Positions 37,701 to 51,142 of a DNA stretch of 64,000 nt are shown here, in pieces (the stretch's first letter is position 1; each line of letters starts with the position of its first letter). The notes under the pieces were generated by a model. The model saw only the letters and a program-made list of their open reading frames with translations. It was not told where the DNA came from and did not search any database. The stretch comes from Otis tarda (Eukaryota; Chordata; Aves; Otidiformes; Otididae). The translations under genes and the position numbers were made by a program. The stretch lies in contig JAPMTP010000092.1 in NCBI GenBank assembly GCA_026413225.1, positions 62,001-126,000 of the forward strand, written 5' to 3'.

Positions 37701-40290
37701 GCTCCGGGCTTTCCCTGACGAACAGGGCTTCGACGTTTACCACCAGCTGAACGGGGGCGCCCCCTGGAAAAAAACCCCGAAAAATCACGAACGTTGGACG
37801 AGTGCTCCCACACCAAAAGTGCCAGCCACTCAAGCTCTTGCTGCTCCTCAGCGGCCATTGCCAGTGCACCTACAGCAGCACAGACATTGGGGCTCCGGGC
37901 TATCCGTGACGAACAGGGATTCGACGTATACCACCAGCTGCAACATGGAGCTCACTGAAAAATACCCCGAAAAATCACGAACGTCGGACGATTCCTCCCA
38001 CACCAAAAGTGCCAGCCACTCAAGCTCTTGCTGCTCCTCAGCGGCAATTGGCAGCACACCTACAGCAGCACAGACATTGGGGCTCCGGGCTTTCACTGAC
38101 GAACAGGGTTTCGACGTTTACCACCAGCTGCACCATGGAGCTCACTGAAGAAAACCCCGAAAAATCACAAACGTCGGACCATTTCTCACACACCAAAAGT
38201 GTCAGCCACTCAAGCTCTTGCTGCTCCTCAGCGGCCATTAGCAGCGCACCTACCGCACCACAGACATTGGGGCTCCGGGCTTTCCCTGACAAACAGGGCT
38301 TCGACGTATACCACCAGCTGCAACATGGAGCTCACTGAAAAAATCCCCGAAAAATCACGAATGTCGGACAATTGCTCCCACACCAAAAGTGCCAGCCACT
38401 CAAGCTCTTGCTGCTCCTCAGCGGTCATTGGCAGCGCACCTACAGCAGCACAGACACTGGGGCTCCGGGCTTTCCCTGACGAACAGGGCTTCCACGTTTA
38501 CCACGAGCTGCACGTGGGCGCCCACTGGAAAAAAACCCCGAAAAATCACGAACGTTGGACGAGTGCTCCCACACCAAAAGTGCCAGCCACTCAAGCTCTT
38601 GCTGCTCCTCAGCGGCCATTGGCAGTGCACCTACAGCAGCACAGGCATTGGGGCTCCGGGCTTTCCAATACGAAAAGGGCTTCGACGTTTACCACCAGCT
38701 GCACAGGGGCGCTCCCTGAAAAAAAACCCAGAAAAATCACGAACGTCGGACCATTGCTCCCACACCAAAAGGGCCAGCCACTCAAGCTCTTGCTGCCCCT
38801 CAGCGGCCATTGGCAGTGCACCTACAGCAGCACAGACATTGGGGCTGTGGGCTTTCCCTGACGAACAGGGCTTCGATGTTTACCACCGTCTACACGTGGG
38901 CGCCCACTGAAAACAACCCCTAATAATCACGAAAGTCGGACGATTGCTCCCACACCAAAAGTGCCAGCCACTCAAGCTCTTGCTGCTCCTCAGCGGCCAT
39001 TGGCAGCGCACCTATAGCACCACAGACGTTGGGGCTCCGGCCTTTCCCTGACGAACAGGGCTTCGACGTTTACCACCAGCTGCAGCATGGCGCCCCCTGA
39101 AAAATAAGCCCGAAAAATCACGAACGTTGGACCATTGCTCCGACACCAAAAGTGCCAGACACTCAAGTTCTTGCTGCTCCTCAGCGGTCATTGGCAGTGC
39201 ACCTACAGCAGCACAGACATTGGGGCTCCGGGCTTTCCCTGACGAACAGGGATTCGACGTTTACCACCAGCTGCACCATGGAGCTCACTGAAAAAAACCC
39301 CGAAAAATCACGAACGTCGGACGATTGCTCCCACACCAAAAGTGCCAGCCACTCAAGCTCTTGCTGATCCTCAGCGGCCATTGGTAGTGCACCTACAGCA
39401 CCACAGACATTGGGGCTCCGGGCTTTCCCTGACGAACAGGGCTTCGACGTTTACCACCAGCTGCACCTGGGCGCCCCCTGAAAAAAAATACTGAAAAATC
39501 ACGAACGTTGGACCATTGCTCCACACCAAAAGTGCCAGCCACTCAAGCTCTTGCTGCCCCCCAGCGGCCATTGGCAGTCCACCTACCGCACCAGAGACAT
39601 TGGGGCTCCGGGCTTTCCCTGAGGAGCAGGCCTTCCACGTTTACCACCACCTAAACGTGGTCGTCCCCTGAAAAAAAACCCCAAAAAATCACGAACGTCA
39701 GACGATTGCTCCCACACCAAAAGTGCCAGCCACTCAAGCTCTTGCTGCTCCTCAGCGGCCATTGGCAGTCCACCTACCGCACCACAGACACTGGGGCTCC
39801 GGGCTTTCCCTGACGAACAGGGCTTCAATGTTTATCAACAGCTGCACGTGGACGCCCACTGAAAAAAACCCGAAAAATCACGAACGTCAGACGATTGCTC
39901 CCACACCAAAAGTGCCAGCCACTCAAGCTCTTGCTGCTCCTCAGCGGTCATTGGCAGCGCACCTACCGCAGCACAGACATTGGGGCTCCGGGCTATCCCT
40001 GACGAACAGGGCTTCGACTTTTACCACCAGCTGCACGTGGGCGCCCCTGAAAAAAAAGTCGAAAAATCACGAACGTCGGACGATTGCTCCCACACCAAAA
40101 GGGACAGCCACTCAAGCTCTTGCTGCTCCTCAGCGGCCATTGGTAGTGCACCTACAGCAGCACAGACATTGGGGCTCCGGGCTTTCCCTGACGAACAGGG
40201 CTTCGACGTTTACCACCAGCTGCAACATGGAGCTCACTGAAAAATACCCCGAAAAATCACAAACGTCGGACCATTTCTGACACACCAAAA
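34773..40290. repeat. Higher-order repeat of ~29 units, copy 2 (5.52 kb)
   Basis: This is the fullest copy, 29 units. It starts at the same unit as copy 1 (step 5327) and copy 3 (step 5518). From about 30430 onward copy 1 matches it at a constant 5518-5520 bases. One unit, 36866-37056, is of another type than its counterpart at 31347-31537, with no change in total length. Confidence 0.9.
36866..37056. repeat. Substituted unit within the higher-order repeat
   Basis: The counterpart unit in copy 1 (31347-31537) ends CACGTGTACCACGAGC with a CACTGGAAAAAAACCCC linker. This unit instead has CTCTGGGC, CGATGTTTACCACCGTC and the CACTGAAAACAACCCC linker. It matches the unit at 42381-42571 in copy 3. 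Total spacing is unchanged, which fits replacement by gene conversion. Confidence 0.78.
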
Positions 40291-43200
40291 GTGCCAGCCA
40301 CTCAAGCTCTTGCTGCTCCTCAGCGGCAATTGGCAGCACACCTACAGCACCACAGATAGTGGGGCTCCGGGCTTTCCCTGACGAACAGGGCTTCGACGTT
40401 TACCACCAGCTGCACGTGGGAGCTCACTGAAAAAAAACTCGTAAAATCACGAAAGTCGGACGATTGCTCCCACACCAAAAGTGCCAGCCACTCAAGCTCT
40501 TGCTGCTCCTCAGCGGCCATTGGCAGCGCACCTACAGCAGCACAGACATTGGGGCTCCGGGCTTTCCCTGACAAACAGGGCTTCGACGTTTACCACCAGC
40601 TGCACCATGGGCGCCCACTGAAAAAATACTGAAAAATCACGAACGTTGGACCATTGCTCCACACCAAAAGCGCCAGCCACTCAAGCTCTTGCTGCTCCCC
40701 AGAGGCCATTGGCAGTCCACCTACCGCACCAGAGACATTGGGGCTCCGGGCTTTCCCTGAGGAGCAGGCCTTCCACGTTTACCACCAGCTGCACGTGGGC
40801 GACCCCTGAAAAAAAACCCCAAAAAATCACGAACGTCAGACGATTGCTCCCACACCAAAAGTGCCAGCCACTCAAGCTCTTGCTGCTCCTCAGCGGCCAT
40901 TGGCAGTCCACCTACCGCACCACAGACACTGGGGCTCCGGGCTTTCCCTGACGAACAGGGCTTCAATGTTTATCAACAGCTGCACGTGGACGCCCACTGA
41001 AAAAAACCCGAAAAATCACGAACGTCAGACGATTGCTCCCACACCAAAAGTGCCAGCCACTCAAGCTCTTGCTGCTCCTCAGCGGTCATTGGCAGTCCAC
41101 CTACCGCAGTACAGACATTGGGGCTCCGGGCTTTCCCTGACGAACAGGGCTTCGACTTTTACCACCAGCTGCACGTGGGCGCCCCCTGAAAAAAACCCCG
41201 AAAAATCACGAACGTCGGACGATTGCTCCCACACCAAAAGGGACAGCCACTCAAGCTCTTACTGTCCCTCAGCAGCCATTGGTAGTGCACCTACAGCAGC
41301 ACAGACATTGGGGCTCCGGGCTTTCCCTGACGAACAGGGCTTCGACGTTTACCACCAGCTGCACATGGGCACCCCTGAAAAAAAATCCTGAAATATCACG
41401 AACGTTGGACCATTGCTCCCACACCAAAAGTGCCAGCCACTCAAGCTCTTCCTGCTCCTCAGCGGTCATTGGCAGTGCACCTACAGCAGCACAGACATTG
41501 GGGCTCTGGGCTTTCCCTGACGAACAGGGCTTCGACGTATACCACCAGCTGCACGTGGGCGACCCCTGAAAAAATCCCCGAAAAATCACGAACGTCGGAC
41601 GATTGCTCCCACACCAAAAGTGCCAGCCACTCAAGCTCTTGCTGCTCCTCAGCGGCCATTGGCAGCGCACCTACAGCACCACAGACATTGGGGCTCCGGG
41701 CTTTCCCTGACGAACAGGGCTTCGACGTTTACCACCAGCTGAACGTGGGCGCCCCCTGAAAAAAAACCCCGAAAAATCACAAACGTTGGACGAGTGCTCC
41801 CACACCAAAAGTGCCAGCCACTCAAGCTCTTGCTGCTCCTCAGCGGCCATTGCCAGTGCACCTACAGCAGCACAGACATTGGGGCTCCGGGCTATCCGTG
41901 ACGAACAGGGATTCGACGTATACCACCAGCTGCAACATGGAGCTCACTGAAAAAAACCCCGAAAAATCACGAACGTCGGACGATTGCTCCCACACCAAAA
42001 GTGCCAGCCACTCAAGCTCTTGCTGCTCCTCAGCGGCAATTGGCAGCACACCTACAGCAGCACAGACATTGGGGCTCCGGGCTTTCACTGACGAACAGGG
42101 TTTCGACGTTTACCACCAGCTGCACCATGGAGCTCACTGAAGAAAACCCCGAAAAATCACAAACGTCAGACCATTTCTCACACACCAAAAGTGTCAGCCA
42201 CTCAAGCTCTTGCTGCTCCTCAGCGGCCATTAGCAGCGCACCTACAGCACCACAGACATTGGGGCTCCGGGCTTTCCCTGACGAACAGGGCTTCGACGTA
42301 TACCACCAGCTGCAACATGGAGCTCACTGAAAAAAACCCCGAAAAATCACGAATGTCGGACGATTGCTCCCACACCAAAAGTGCCAGCCACTCAAGCTCT
42401 TGCTGCTCCTCAGCGGCCATTGGCAGCGCACCTACAGCAGCACAGACATTGGGGCTCTGGGCTTTCCCTGACGAACAGGGCTTCGATGTTTACCACCGTC
42501 TACACGTGGGCGCCCACTGAAAACAACCCCTAATAATCACGAAAGTCGGACGATTGCTCCCACACCAAAAGTGCCAGCCACTCAAGCTCTTGCTGCTCCT
42601 CAGCGGCCATTGGCAGCGCACCTACAGCACCACAGACGTTGGGGCTCCGGGCTTTCCCTGACGAACAGGGCTTCGACGTTTACCACCAGCTGCAGCATGG
42701 CGCCCCCTGAAAAATAAGCCCGAAAAATCACGAACGTTGGACCATTGCTCCGACACCAAAAGTGCCAGACACTCAAGTTCTTGCTGCTCCTCAGCGGTCA
42801 TTGGCAGTGCACCTACAGCAGCACAGACACTGGGGCTCCGGGCTTTCCCTGACGAACAGGGATTCGACGTTTACCACCAGCTGCACCATGGAGCTCACTG
42901 AAAAAAACCCCGAAAAATCACGAACGTCGGACGATTGCTCCCACACCAAAAGTGCCAGCCACTCAAGCTCTTGCTGATCCTCAGCGGCCATTGGCAGCGC
43001 ACCTACAGCACCACAGACATTGGGGCTCCGGGCTTTCCCTGACGAACAGGGCTTCGACGTTTACCACCAGCTGCACCTGGGCGCCCCCTGGAAAAAAATA
43101 CTGAAAAATCACGAACGTTGGACCATTGCTCCACACCAAAAGTGCCAGCCACTCAAGCTCTTGATGCCCCCCAGCGGCCATTGGCAGTCCACCTACCGCA

Positions 43201-43820
43201 CCAGAGACATTGGGGCTCCGGGCTTTCCCTGAGGAGCAGGCCTTCCACGTTTACCACCACCTAAACGTGGTCGTCCCCTGAAAAAAAACCCCAAAAAATC
43301 ACGAACGTCAGACGATTGCTCCCACACCAAAAGTGCCAGCCACTCAAGCTCTTGCTGCTCCTCAGCGGCCATTGGCAGTCCACCTACCGCACCACAGACA
43401 CTGGGGCTCCGGGCTTTCCCTGACGAACAGGGCTTCAATGTTTATCAACAGCTGCAACGTGGACGCCCACTGAAAAAAAACCCGAAAAATCACGAACGTC
43501 AGACGATTGCTCCCACACCAAAAGTGCCAGCCACTCAAGCTCTTGCTGCTCCTCAGCGGTCATTGGCAGCGCACCTACAGCAGCACAGACATTGGGGCTC
43601 CGGGCTATCCCTGACGAACAGGGCTTCGACTTTTACCACCAGCTGCACGTGGGCGTCCCCTGAAAAAAAAAGTCGAAAAATCACGAACGTCGGACGACTG
43701 CTCCCACACCAAAAGGGACAGCCACTCAAGCTCTTGCTGCTCCTCAGCGGCCATTGGTAGTGCACCTACAGCAGCACAGACATTGGGGCTCCGGGCTTTC
43801 CCTGACGAACAGGGCTTCGA
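40291..43820. repeat. Higher-order repeat of ~29 units, copy 3 (shortened)
   Basis: This copy matches copy 2 from its start at a step of 5515-5518 as far as about 42500. It then continues as the part of copy 2 that lies ten units further on (step 3610, for example 39152 against 42762). Ten units, about 1.9 kb, are therefore missing. Similarity to the higher-order repeat ends near 43820, where units of the right-hand zone begin. Confidence 0.88.
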
Positions 43821-44839
43821 CGTTTATCACCACCTACACGTGGGCGTCCCCTGAAAAAAAAACTGGAAAAATCACGAATGTCGGACGATTGCTCCCACAC
43901 CAAAAGTGCCAGCCACTCAAGCTCTTGCTGCTCGTCAGCGGCCATTGGCAGCGCACCTACAGCACCAAAGACATTGGGCCTCCGGGCTTTCCCTGACGAA
44001 CAGGGCTTCCACGTTTACCACCAGCTGCACGTGAGCGCCCACTGGAAAAAAACCCCGAAAAATCACGAACGTTGGACGAGTGCTCCCACACCAAAAGGGC
44101 CAGCCACTAAAGCTCTTGCTGCTCCTCAGCGGCCATTGGCAGCGCACCTACAGCAGCACAGACATTGGGGCTCCGGGCTTTCCCTGACGAACAGGGCTTC
44201 GACGTTTACCACCAGCTGCACGTGGGCGCCCCCTGAAAAAAAATTGGAAAAATCACGAACGTCGGACCATTGCTCCCACACCAAAAGTGCCAGCCACTCA
44301 AGCTCTTGCTGCTCCTCAGCGGCCATTGGCAGTGCACCTACAGCAGCACAGACATTGGGGCTCCGGGCTTTCCCTGACGAACAGGGCTTCGACGTTTACC
44401 ACCAGCTGCACCATGGCGCTCACTGAAAAAAAACCCAGAAAAATCACGAACGTTGGACCATTGCTCCCACACCAAAAGGGCCAGCCACTCAAGCTCTTGC
44501 TGCCCCTCAGCGGCCATTGGCAGTGCACCTACAGCAGCACAGACATTGGGGCTCCGGGCTTTCACTGACGAACAGGGCTTCGATGTTTACCACCGTCTAC
44601 ACGTGGGCGCCCACTGAAAACAACCCCTAATAATCACGAAAGTCGGACGATTGCTCCCACACCAAAAGTGCCAGCCACTCAAGCTCTTGCTGCTCCTCAG
44701 CGGCCATTGGCAGCGCACCTATAGCACCACAGACATTGGGGCTCCGGCCTTTCCCTGACGAACAGGGATTCGACGTTTACCACCAGCTGCACCATGGAGC
44801 TCACTGAAAAAAACCCCGAAAAATCACGAACGTTGGACG

Positions 44840-45925
44840 ATTGCTCCCACACCAAAAGTGCCAGCCACTCAAGCTCTTGCTGCTCCTCAGCGGCCATTGG
44901 CAGCACACCTACAGCAGCACAGACATTGGGGCTCCGGGCTTTCCCTGACGAACAGGGCTTCGACGTTTACCACCAGCTGCACCATGGAGCTCACTGAAGA
45001 AAACCCCGAAAAATCACAAACGTCGAACCATTTCTCACACACCAAAAGTGCCAGCCACTCAAGCTCTTGCTGCTCCTCAGCGGCCATTGGCAGCACACCT
45101 ACAGCAGCACAGACATTGGGGCTCCGGGCTTTCCCTGACGAACAGGGCTTCGACGTTTACCACCAGCTGCACCATGGAGCTCACTGAAGAAAACCCCGAA
45201 AAATCACAAACGTCCGACCATTTCTCACACACCAAAAGTGCCAGCCACTCAAGCTCTTGCTGCTCGTCAGCGGCCATTGGCAGCGCACCTACAGCCGCAC
45301 AGACATTGGGGCTCCGGGCTTTCACTGACGAACAGGGTTTCGACGTTTACCACCACCTGCACCATGGAGCTCACTGAAGAAAACCCCGAAAAATCACGAA
45401 CGTTGGACGATTGCTCCCACACCAAAAGTGCCAGCCACTCAAGCTCTTGCTGCTCCTCAGCGGCCATTGGCAGCCCACCTACAGCAGCACAGACATTGGG
45501 GCTCCGGGCTTTCACTGACGAACAGGGCTTCGACGTTTACCACCAGCTGCACCATGGAGCTCACTGAAGAAAACCCCGAAAAATCACAAACGTCCGACCA
45601 TTTCTCACACACCAAAAGTGCCAGCCACTCAAGCTCTTGCTGCTCCTTAGCGGCCATTGGCAGCACACCTACCGCAGCACAGACATTGGGGCTCCGGCTT
45701 TTCCCTGACGAACAGCGCTTCGACGTATACCACCAGCTGCAACATGGAGCTCACTGAAAAAATCCCCGAAAAATCACGAATGTCGGACGATTGCTCCCAC
45801 ACCGAAAGTGCCAGCCACTCAAGCTCTTGCTGCTCCTCAGCGGCCATTGGCAGCGCACCTACAGCAGCACAGACAGTGGGGCTCCGGGCTTTCCCTGACG
45901 TACAGGGCTTCGACGTTTACCACCA
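44840..45925. repeat. Locally homogenised block, copy 1
   Basis: Adjacent units at 44858, 45048, 45238 and 45428 are exactly 190 bases apart and almost identical. They share CACCATGGAGCTCACTG, the GAAGAAAACCCCG linker, and mostly ACCATTTCTCACACACC. The block recurs at 47888-48973 (step 3048, 16 units) and in part at 52480-53355 (step 7430, 39 units). Such runs of like neighbours suggest very recent single-unit spread. Confidence 0.85.
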
Positions 45926-47887
45926 GCTGCACGTGGGCGCCCCCTGGAAAAAAACCCCGAAAAATCACGAACGTTGGACGAGTGCTCCCACACCAAAAGT
46001 GCCAGCCACTCAAGCTCTTGCTGCTCCTCAGCGGCCATTGGCAGCGCACCTACCGCAGCACAGACATTGGGGCTCCGGGCTTTCCCTGAGGAGCAGGGCT
46101 TCGACGTTTACCACCAGCTGCACATGGGCGCCCCCTGAAAAAAAAACTCGAAAAATCACGAACGTTGGACCATTGCTCCCACACCAAAAGTGCCAGCCAC
46201 TCAAGCTCTTGCTGCTCCTCAGCGGCCATTGGCAGCGCACCTACCGCAGCACAGACATTGGGGCTCCGGGCTTTCCCTGACGAACAGGGCTTCGACGTAT
46301 ACCACCAGCTGCAACATGGAGCTCACTGAAAAAATCCCCGAAAAATCACGAACGTTGGACGAGTGCTCCCACACCAAAAGGGCCAGCCACTAAAGCTCTT
46401 GCTGCTCCTCAGCGGCCATTGGCAGCGCACCTACAGCAGCACAGACATTGGGGCTCCGGGCTTTCCCTGACGAACAGGGCTTCGACGTTTACCACCAGCT
46501 ACACGTGGGCGCCCCCTGAAAAAAAAAATTGGAAACATCACGAACGTCGGACCATTGCTCCCACACCAAAAGTGCCAGGCACTCAAGCTCTTGCTGCTCC
46601 TCAGCGGTCATTGGCAGTGCACCTACAGCAGCACAGACATTGGGGCTCCGGGCTTTCCCTGACGAACAGGGCTTCGACATTTACCACCAGCTGCACATGG
46701 GCGCTCCCTGAAAAAAAACCCAGAAAAATCACGAACGTTGGACCATTGCTCCCACACCAAAAGGGCCAGCCACTCAAGCTCTTGCTGCCCCTCAGCGGCC
46801 ATTGGCAGTGCACCTACAGCAGCACAGACATTGGGGCTCCGCGCTTTCCCTGACGAACAGGGCTTCGATGTTTACCACCGTCTACACGTGGGCGCCCACT
46901 GAAAACAACCCCTAATAATCACGAAAGTCGGACGATTGCTCCCACACCAAAAGTGCCAGCCACTCAAGCTCTTGCTGCTCGTCAGCGGCCATTGGCAGCG
47001 CACCTACAGCAGCACAGACAGTGGGCCTCCGGGCTTTCCCTGACGAACAGGGCTTCCACGTTTACCACCAGCTGCACGTGAGCGCCCACTGGAAAAAAAC
47101 CCCGAAAAATCACGAACGTTGGACGAGTGCTCCCACACCAAAAGGGCCAGCCACTAAAGCTCTTGCTGCTCCTCAGAAGCCATTGGCAGCGCACCTACAG
47201 CAGCACAGACATTGGGGCTCCGGGCTTTCCCTGACGAACAGGGCTTCGACGTATACCACCAGCTGCACATGGGCGCTCACTGAAAAAAAACCCAGAAAAA
47301 TCACGAACGTCGGACCATTGCTCCCACACCAAAAGGGCCAGCCACTCAAGCTCTTGCTGCCCCTCAGCGGCCATTGGCAGTGCACCTACAGCAGCACAGA
47401 CATTGGGGCTCCGGGCTTTCCCTGACGAACAGGGCTTCGATGTTTACCACCGTCTACACGTGGGCGCCCACTGAAAACAACCCCTAATAATCACGAAATT
47501 CGGACGATTGCTCCCACACCAAAAGTGCCAGCCACTCAAGCTCTTGCTGCTCCTCAGCGGCCATTGGCAGCGCACCTATAGCACCACAGACGTTGGGGCT
47601 CCGGGCTTTCCCTGACGAACAGGGCTTCGACGTTTACCACCAGCTGCAGCATGGCGCCCCCTGAAAAATAAGCCCGAAAAATCACGAACGTTGGACCATT
47701 GCTCCGACACCAAAAGTGCCAGACACTCAAGTTCTTGCTGCTCCTCAGCGGTCATTGGCAGTGCACCTACAGCAGCACAGACATTGGGGCTCCGGGCTTT
47801 CCCTGACGAACAGGGATTCGACGTTTACCACCAGCTGCACCATGGAGCTCACTGAAAAAAACCCCGAAAAATCACGAACGTCGGACG

Positions 47888-48973
47888 ATTGCTCCCACAC
47901 CAAAAGTGCCAGCCACTCAAGCTCTTGCTGATCCTCAGCGGCCATTGGCAGCACACCTACAGCAGCACAGACATTGGGGCTCCGGGCTTTCACTGACGAA
48001 CAGGGCTTCGACGTTTACCACCAGCTGCACCATGGAGCTCACTGAAGAAAACCCCGAAAAATCACAAACGTCGAACCATTTCTCACACACCAAAAGTGCC
48101 AGCCACTCAAGCTCTTGCTGCTCCTCAGCGGCCATTGGCAGCACACCTACAGCAGCACAGACATTGGGGCTCCGGGCTTTCACTGACGAACAGGGCTTCG
48201 ACGTTTACCACCAGCTGCACCATGGAGCTCACTGAAGAAAACCCCGAAAAATCACAAACGTCCGACCATTTCTCACACACCAAAAGTGCCAGCCACTCAA
48301 GCTCTTGCTGCTCCTCAGCGGCCATTGGCAGCGCACCTACAGCCGCACAGACATTGGGGCTCCGGGCTTTCACTGACGAACAGGGCTTCGACGTTTACCA
48401 CCAGCTGCACCATGGAGCTCACTGAAGAAAACCCCGAAAAATCACGAACGTTGGACGATTGCTCCCACACCAAAAGTGCCAGCCACTCAAGCTCTTGCTG
48501 CTCCTCAGCGGCCATTGGCAGCACACCTACAGCAGCACAGACATTGGGGCTCCGGGCTTTCACTGACGAACAGGGATTCGACGTTTACCACCAGCTGCAC
48601 CATGGAGCTCACTGAAGAAAATCCCGAAAAATCACAAACGTCCGACCATTTCTCACACACCAAAAGTGCCAGCCACTCAAGCTCTTGCTGCTCCTCAGCG
48701 GCCATTGGCAGCACACCTACCGCAGCACAGACATTGGGGCTCCGGCTTTTCCCTGACGAACAGCGCTTCGACGTATACCACCAGTTGCAACATGGAGCTC
48801 ACTGAAAAAATCCCCGAAAAATCACGAATGTCGGACGATTGCTCCCACACCGAAAGTGCCAGCCACTCAAGCTCTTGCTGCTCCTCAGCGGCCATTGGCA
48901 GCGCACCTACAGCAGCACAGACAGTGGGGCTCCGGGCTTTCCCTGACGTACAGGGCTTCGACGTTTACCACCA
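47888..48973. repeat. Locally homogenised block, copy 2
   Basis: This matches 44840-45925 at a step of 3048. Most units here carry TTTCACTGACGAACAGG where some of copy 1 have TTTCCCTGACG, so units within the block have been exchanged since duplication. It ends near 48973, where GCAACATGGAGC replaces GCACGTGGGCGC. Confidence 0.83.
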
Positions 48974-49276
48974 GCTGCAACATGGAGCTCACTGAAAAAA
49001 ACCCCGAAAAATCACGAACGTTGGACGATTGCTCCCACACCAAAAGTGCCAGCCACTCAAGCTCTTGCTGCTCCTCAGCGGCCATTGGCAGCGCACCTAC
49101 AGCAGCACAGACATTGGGGCTCCGGGCTTTCCCTGACGAGCAGGGCTTCGACGTTTACCACCAGCTGCACATGGGCGCCCCCTGGAAAAAAACTCGAAAA
49201 ATCACGAACGTTGGACCATTGCTCCCACACCAAAAGTGCCAGCCACTCAAGCTCTTGCTGCTCCTCAGCGGCCATT

Positions 49277-49295
49277 GGCAGCGCACTCCTACAGC
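49277..49295. other. Two-base insertion (GCGCACTCCTACAGC)
   Basis: Units normally read GCGCACCTACAGC. Here two bases are added. The related unit at 53661-53677 reads GGCAGCACTCCTACAGC, which keeps the ACTCCT change but lacks a GC, so its length is back to normal. Confidence 0.8.
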
Positions 49296-49599
49296 AGCAC
49301 AGACATTGGGGCTCCGGGCTTTCCCTGACGAACAGGGCTTCGACGTTTACCACCAGCTGCACCATGGAGCTCACTGAAGAAAACCCGAAAAATCACAAAC
49401 GTCGGACCATTTCTCCCACACCAAAAGTGCCAGCCACTCAAGCTCTTGCTGCTCCTCAGCGGCCATTGGCAGCGCACCTACAGCACCACAGACATTGGGG
49501 CTCCGGGCTTTCCCTGACGAACAGGGCTTCGACGTTTATCACCACCTGCACGTGGGCGTCCCCTGAAAAAAAACCCAGAAAAATCACGAACGTCGGACG

Positions 49600-50670
49600 A
49601 TTGCTCCCACACCAAAAGTGCCAGCCACTCAAGCTCTTGCTGCTCCTCAGCGGCCATTGGCAGCGGACCTACCGCAGCACAGACATTGGGGCTCCGGGCT
49701 TTCCCTGACGAACAGGGCTTCGACGTATACCACCAGCTGCAAAATGGAGCTCACTGAAAAAATCCCCGAAAAATCACGAATGTCGGACGATTGCTCCCAC
49801 ACCAAAAGTGCCAGCCACTCAAGCTCTTGCTGCTCGTCAGCGGCCATTGGCAGCGCACCTACAGCACCACAGACAGTGGGCCTCCGGGCTTTCCCTGACG
49901 AACAGGGCTTCCACGTTTACCACCAGCTGCACGTGAGCGCCCACTGGAAAAAAACCCCGAAAAATCACGAACGTTGGACGAGTGCTCCCACACCAAAAGG
50001 GCCAGCCACTAAAGCTCTTGCTGCTCCTCAGCGGCCATTGGCAGCGCACCTACAGCAGCACAGACTTTGGGGCTCCGGGCTTTCCCTGACGAACAGGGCT
50101 TCGACGTTTACCACCAGCTACACGTGGGCGCCCCCTGAAAAAAAAATTGGAAAAATCACGAACGTCGGACCATTGCTCCCACACCAAAAGTGCCAGCCAC
50201 TCAAGCTCTTGCTGCTCCTCAGCGGCCATTGGCAGTGCACCTACAGCACCACAGACATTGGGGCTCCGGGCTTTCCCTGACGAACAGGGCTTCGACGTTT
50301 ACCACCAGCTGCACATGGGCGCTCCCTGAAAAAAAACCCAGAAAAATCACGAACGTCGGACCATTGCTCCCACACCAAAAGGGCCAGCCACTCAAGCTCT
50401 TGCTGCTCCTCAGCGGCCATTGGCAGTGCACCTACAGCAGCACAGACATTGGGGCTCCGGGCTTTCCCTGACGAACAGGGCTTCGATGTTTACCACCGTC
50501 TACACGTGGGCGCCCACTGAAAACAACCCCTAATAATCACGAAAGTCGGACGATTGCTCCCACACCAAAAGTGCCAGCCACTCAAGCTCTTGCTGCTCCT
50601 CAGCGGCCATTGGCAGCGCACCTACAGCACCACAGACATTGGGGCTCCGGGCTTTCCCTGACGAACAGGG
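49600..50670. repeat. 23-unit-step duplicated block, copy 1
   Basis: This matches 53983-55060 at a step of 4383 bases. Both hold the GTGGGCCTCCGGG and CTTCCACG unit, the TTGG-linker unit, the CCCAG-linker unit and an ACAACC-type unit in the same order. Similarity ends near 50670, where this copy reads CTTCCACG and the other CTTCGACG. Confidence 0.82.
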
Positions 50671-51142
50671 CTTCCACGTTTACCACCAGCTGCACGTGCG
50701 CGCCCACTGGAAAAAAACCCCGAAAAATCACGAACGTTGGACCATTGCTCCCACACCAAAAGTGCCAGCCACTCAAGCTCTTGCTGCTCCTCAGCGGCCA
50801 TTGGCAGCGCACCTACAGCAGCACAGACATTGGGGCTCCGGGCTTTCCCTGACGAACAGGGCTTCGACGTATACCACCAGCTGCAACGTGGGAGCTCACT
50901 GAAAAAAAATTGGAAAAATCACGAACGTCGGACGATTGCTCCCACACCAAAAGTGCCAGCCACTCAAGCTCTTGCTGCTCCTCAGCGGCCATTGGCAGCA
51001 CACCTACAGCAGCACAGACATTGGGGCTCCGGGCTTTCCCTGACGAACAGGGCTTCGACGTTTAACACCAGCTGCACCATGGAGCTCACTGAAGAAAACC
51101 CCGAAAAATCACAAACGTCGGACCATTTCTCACACACCAAAA

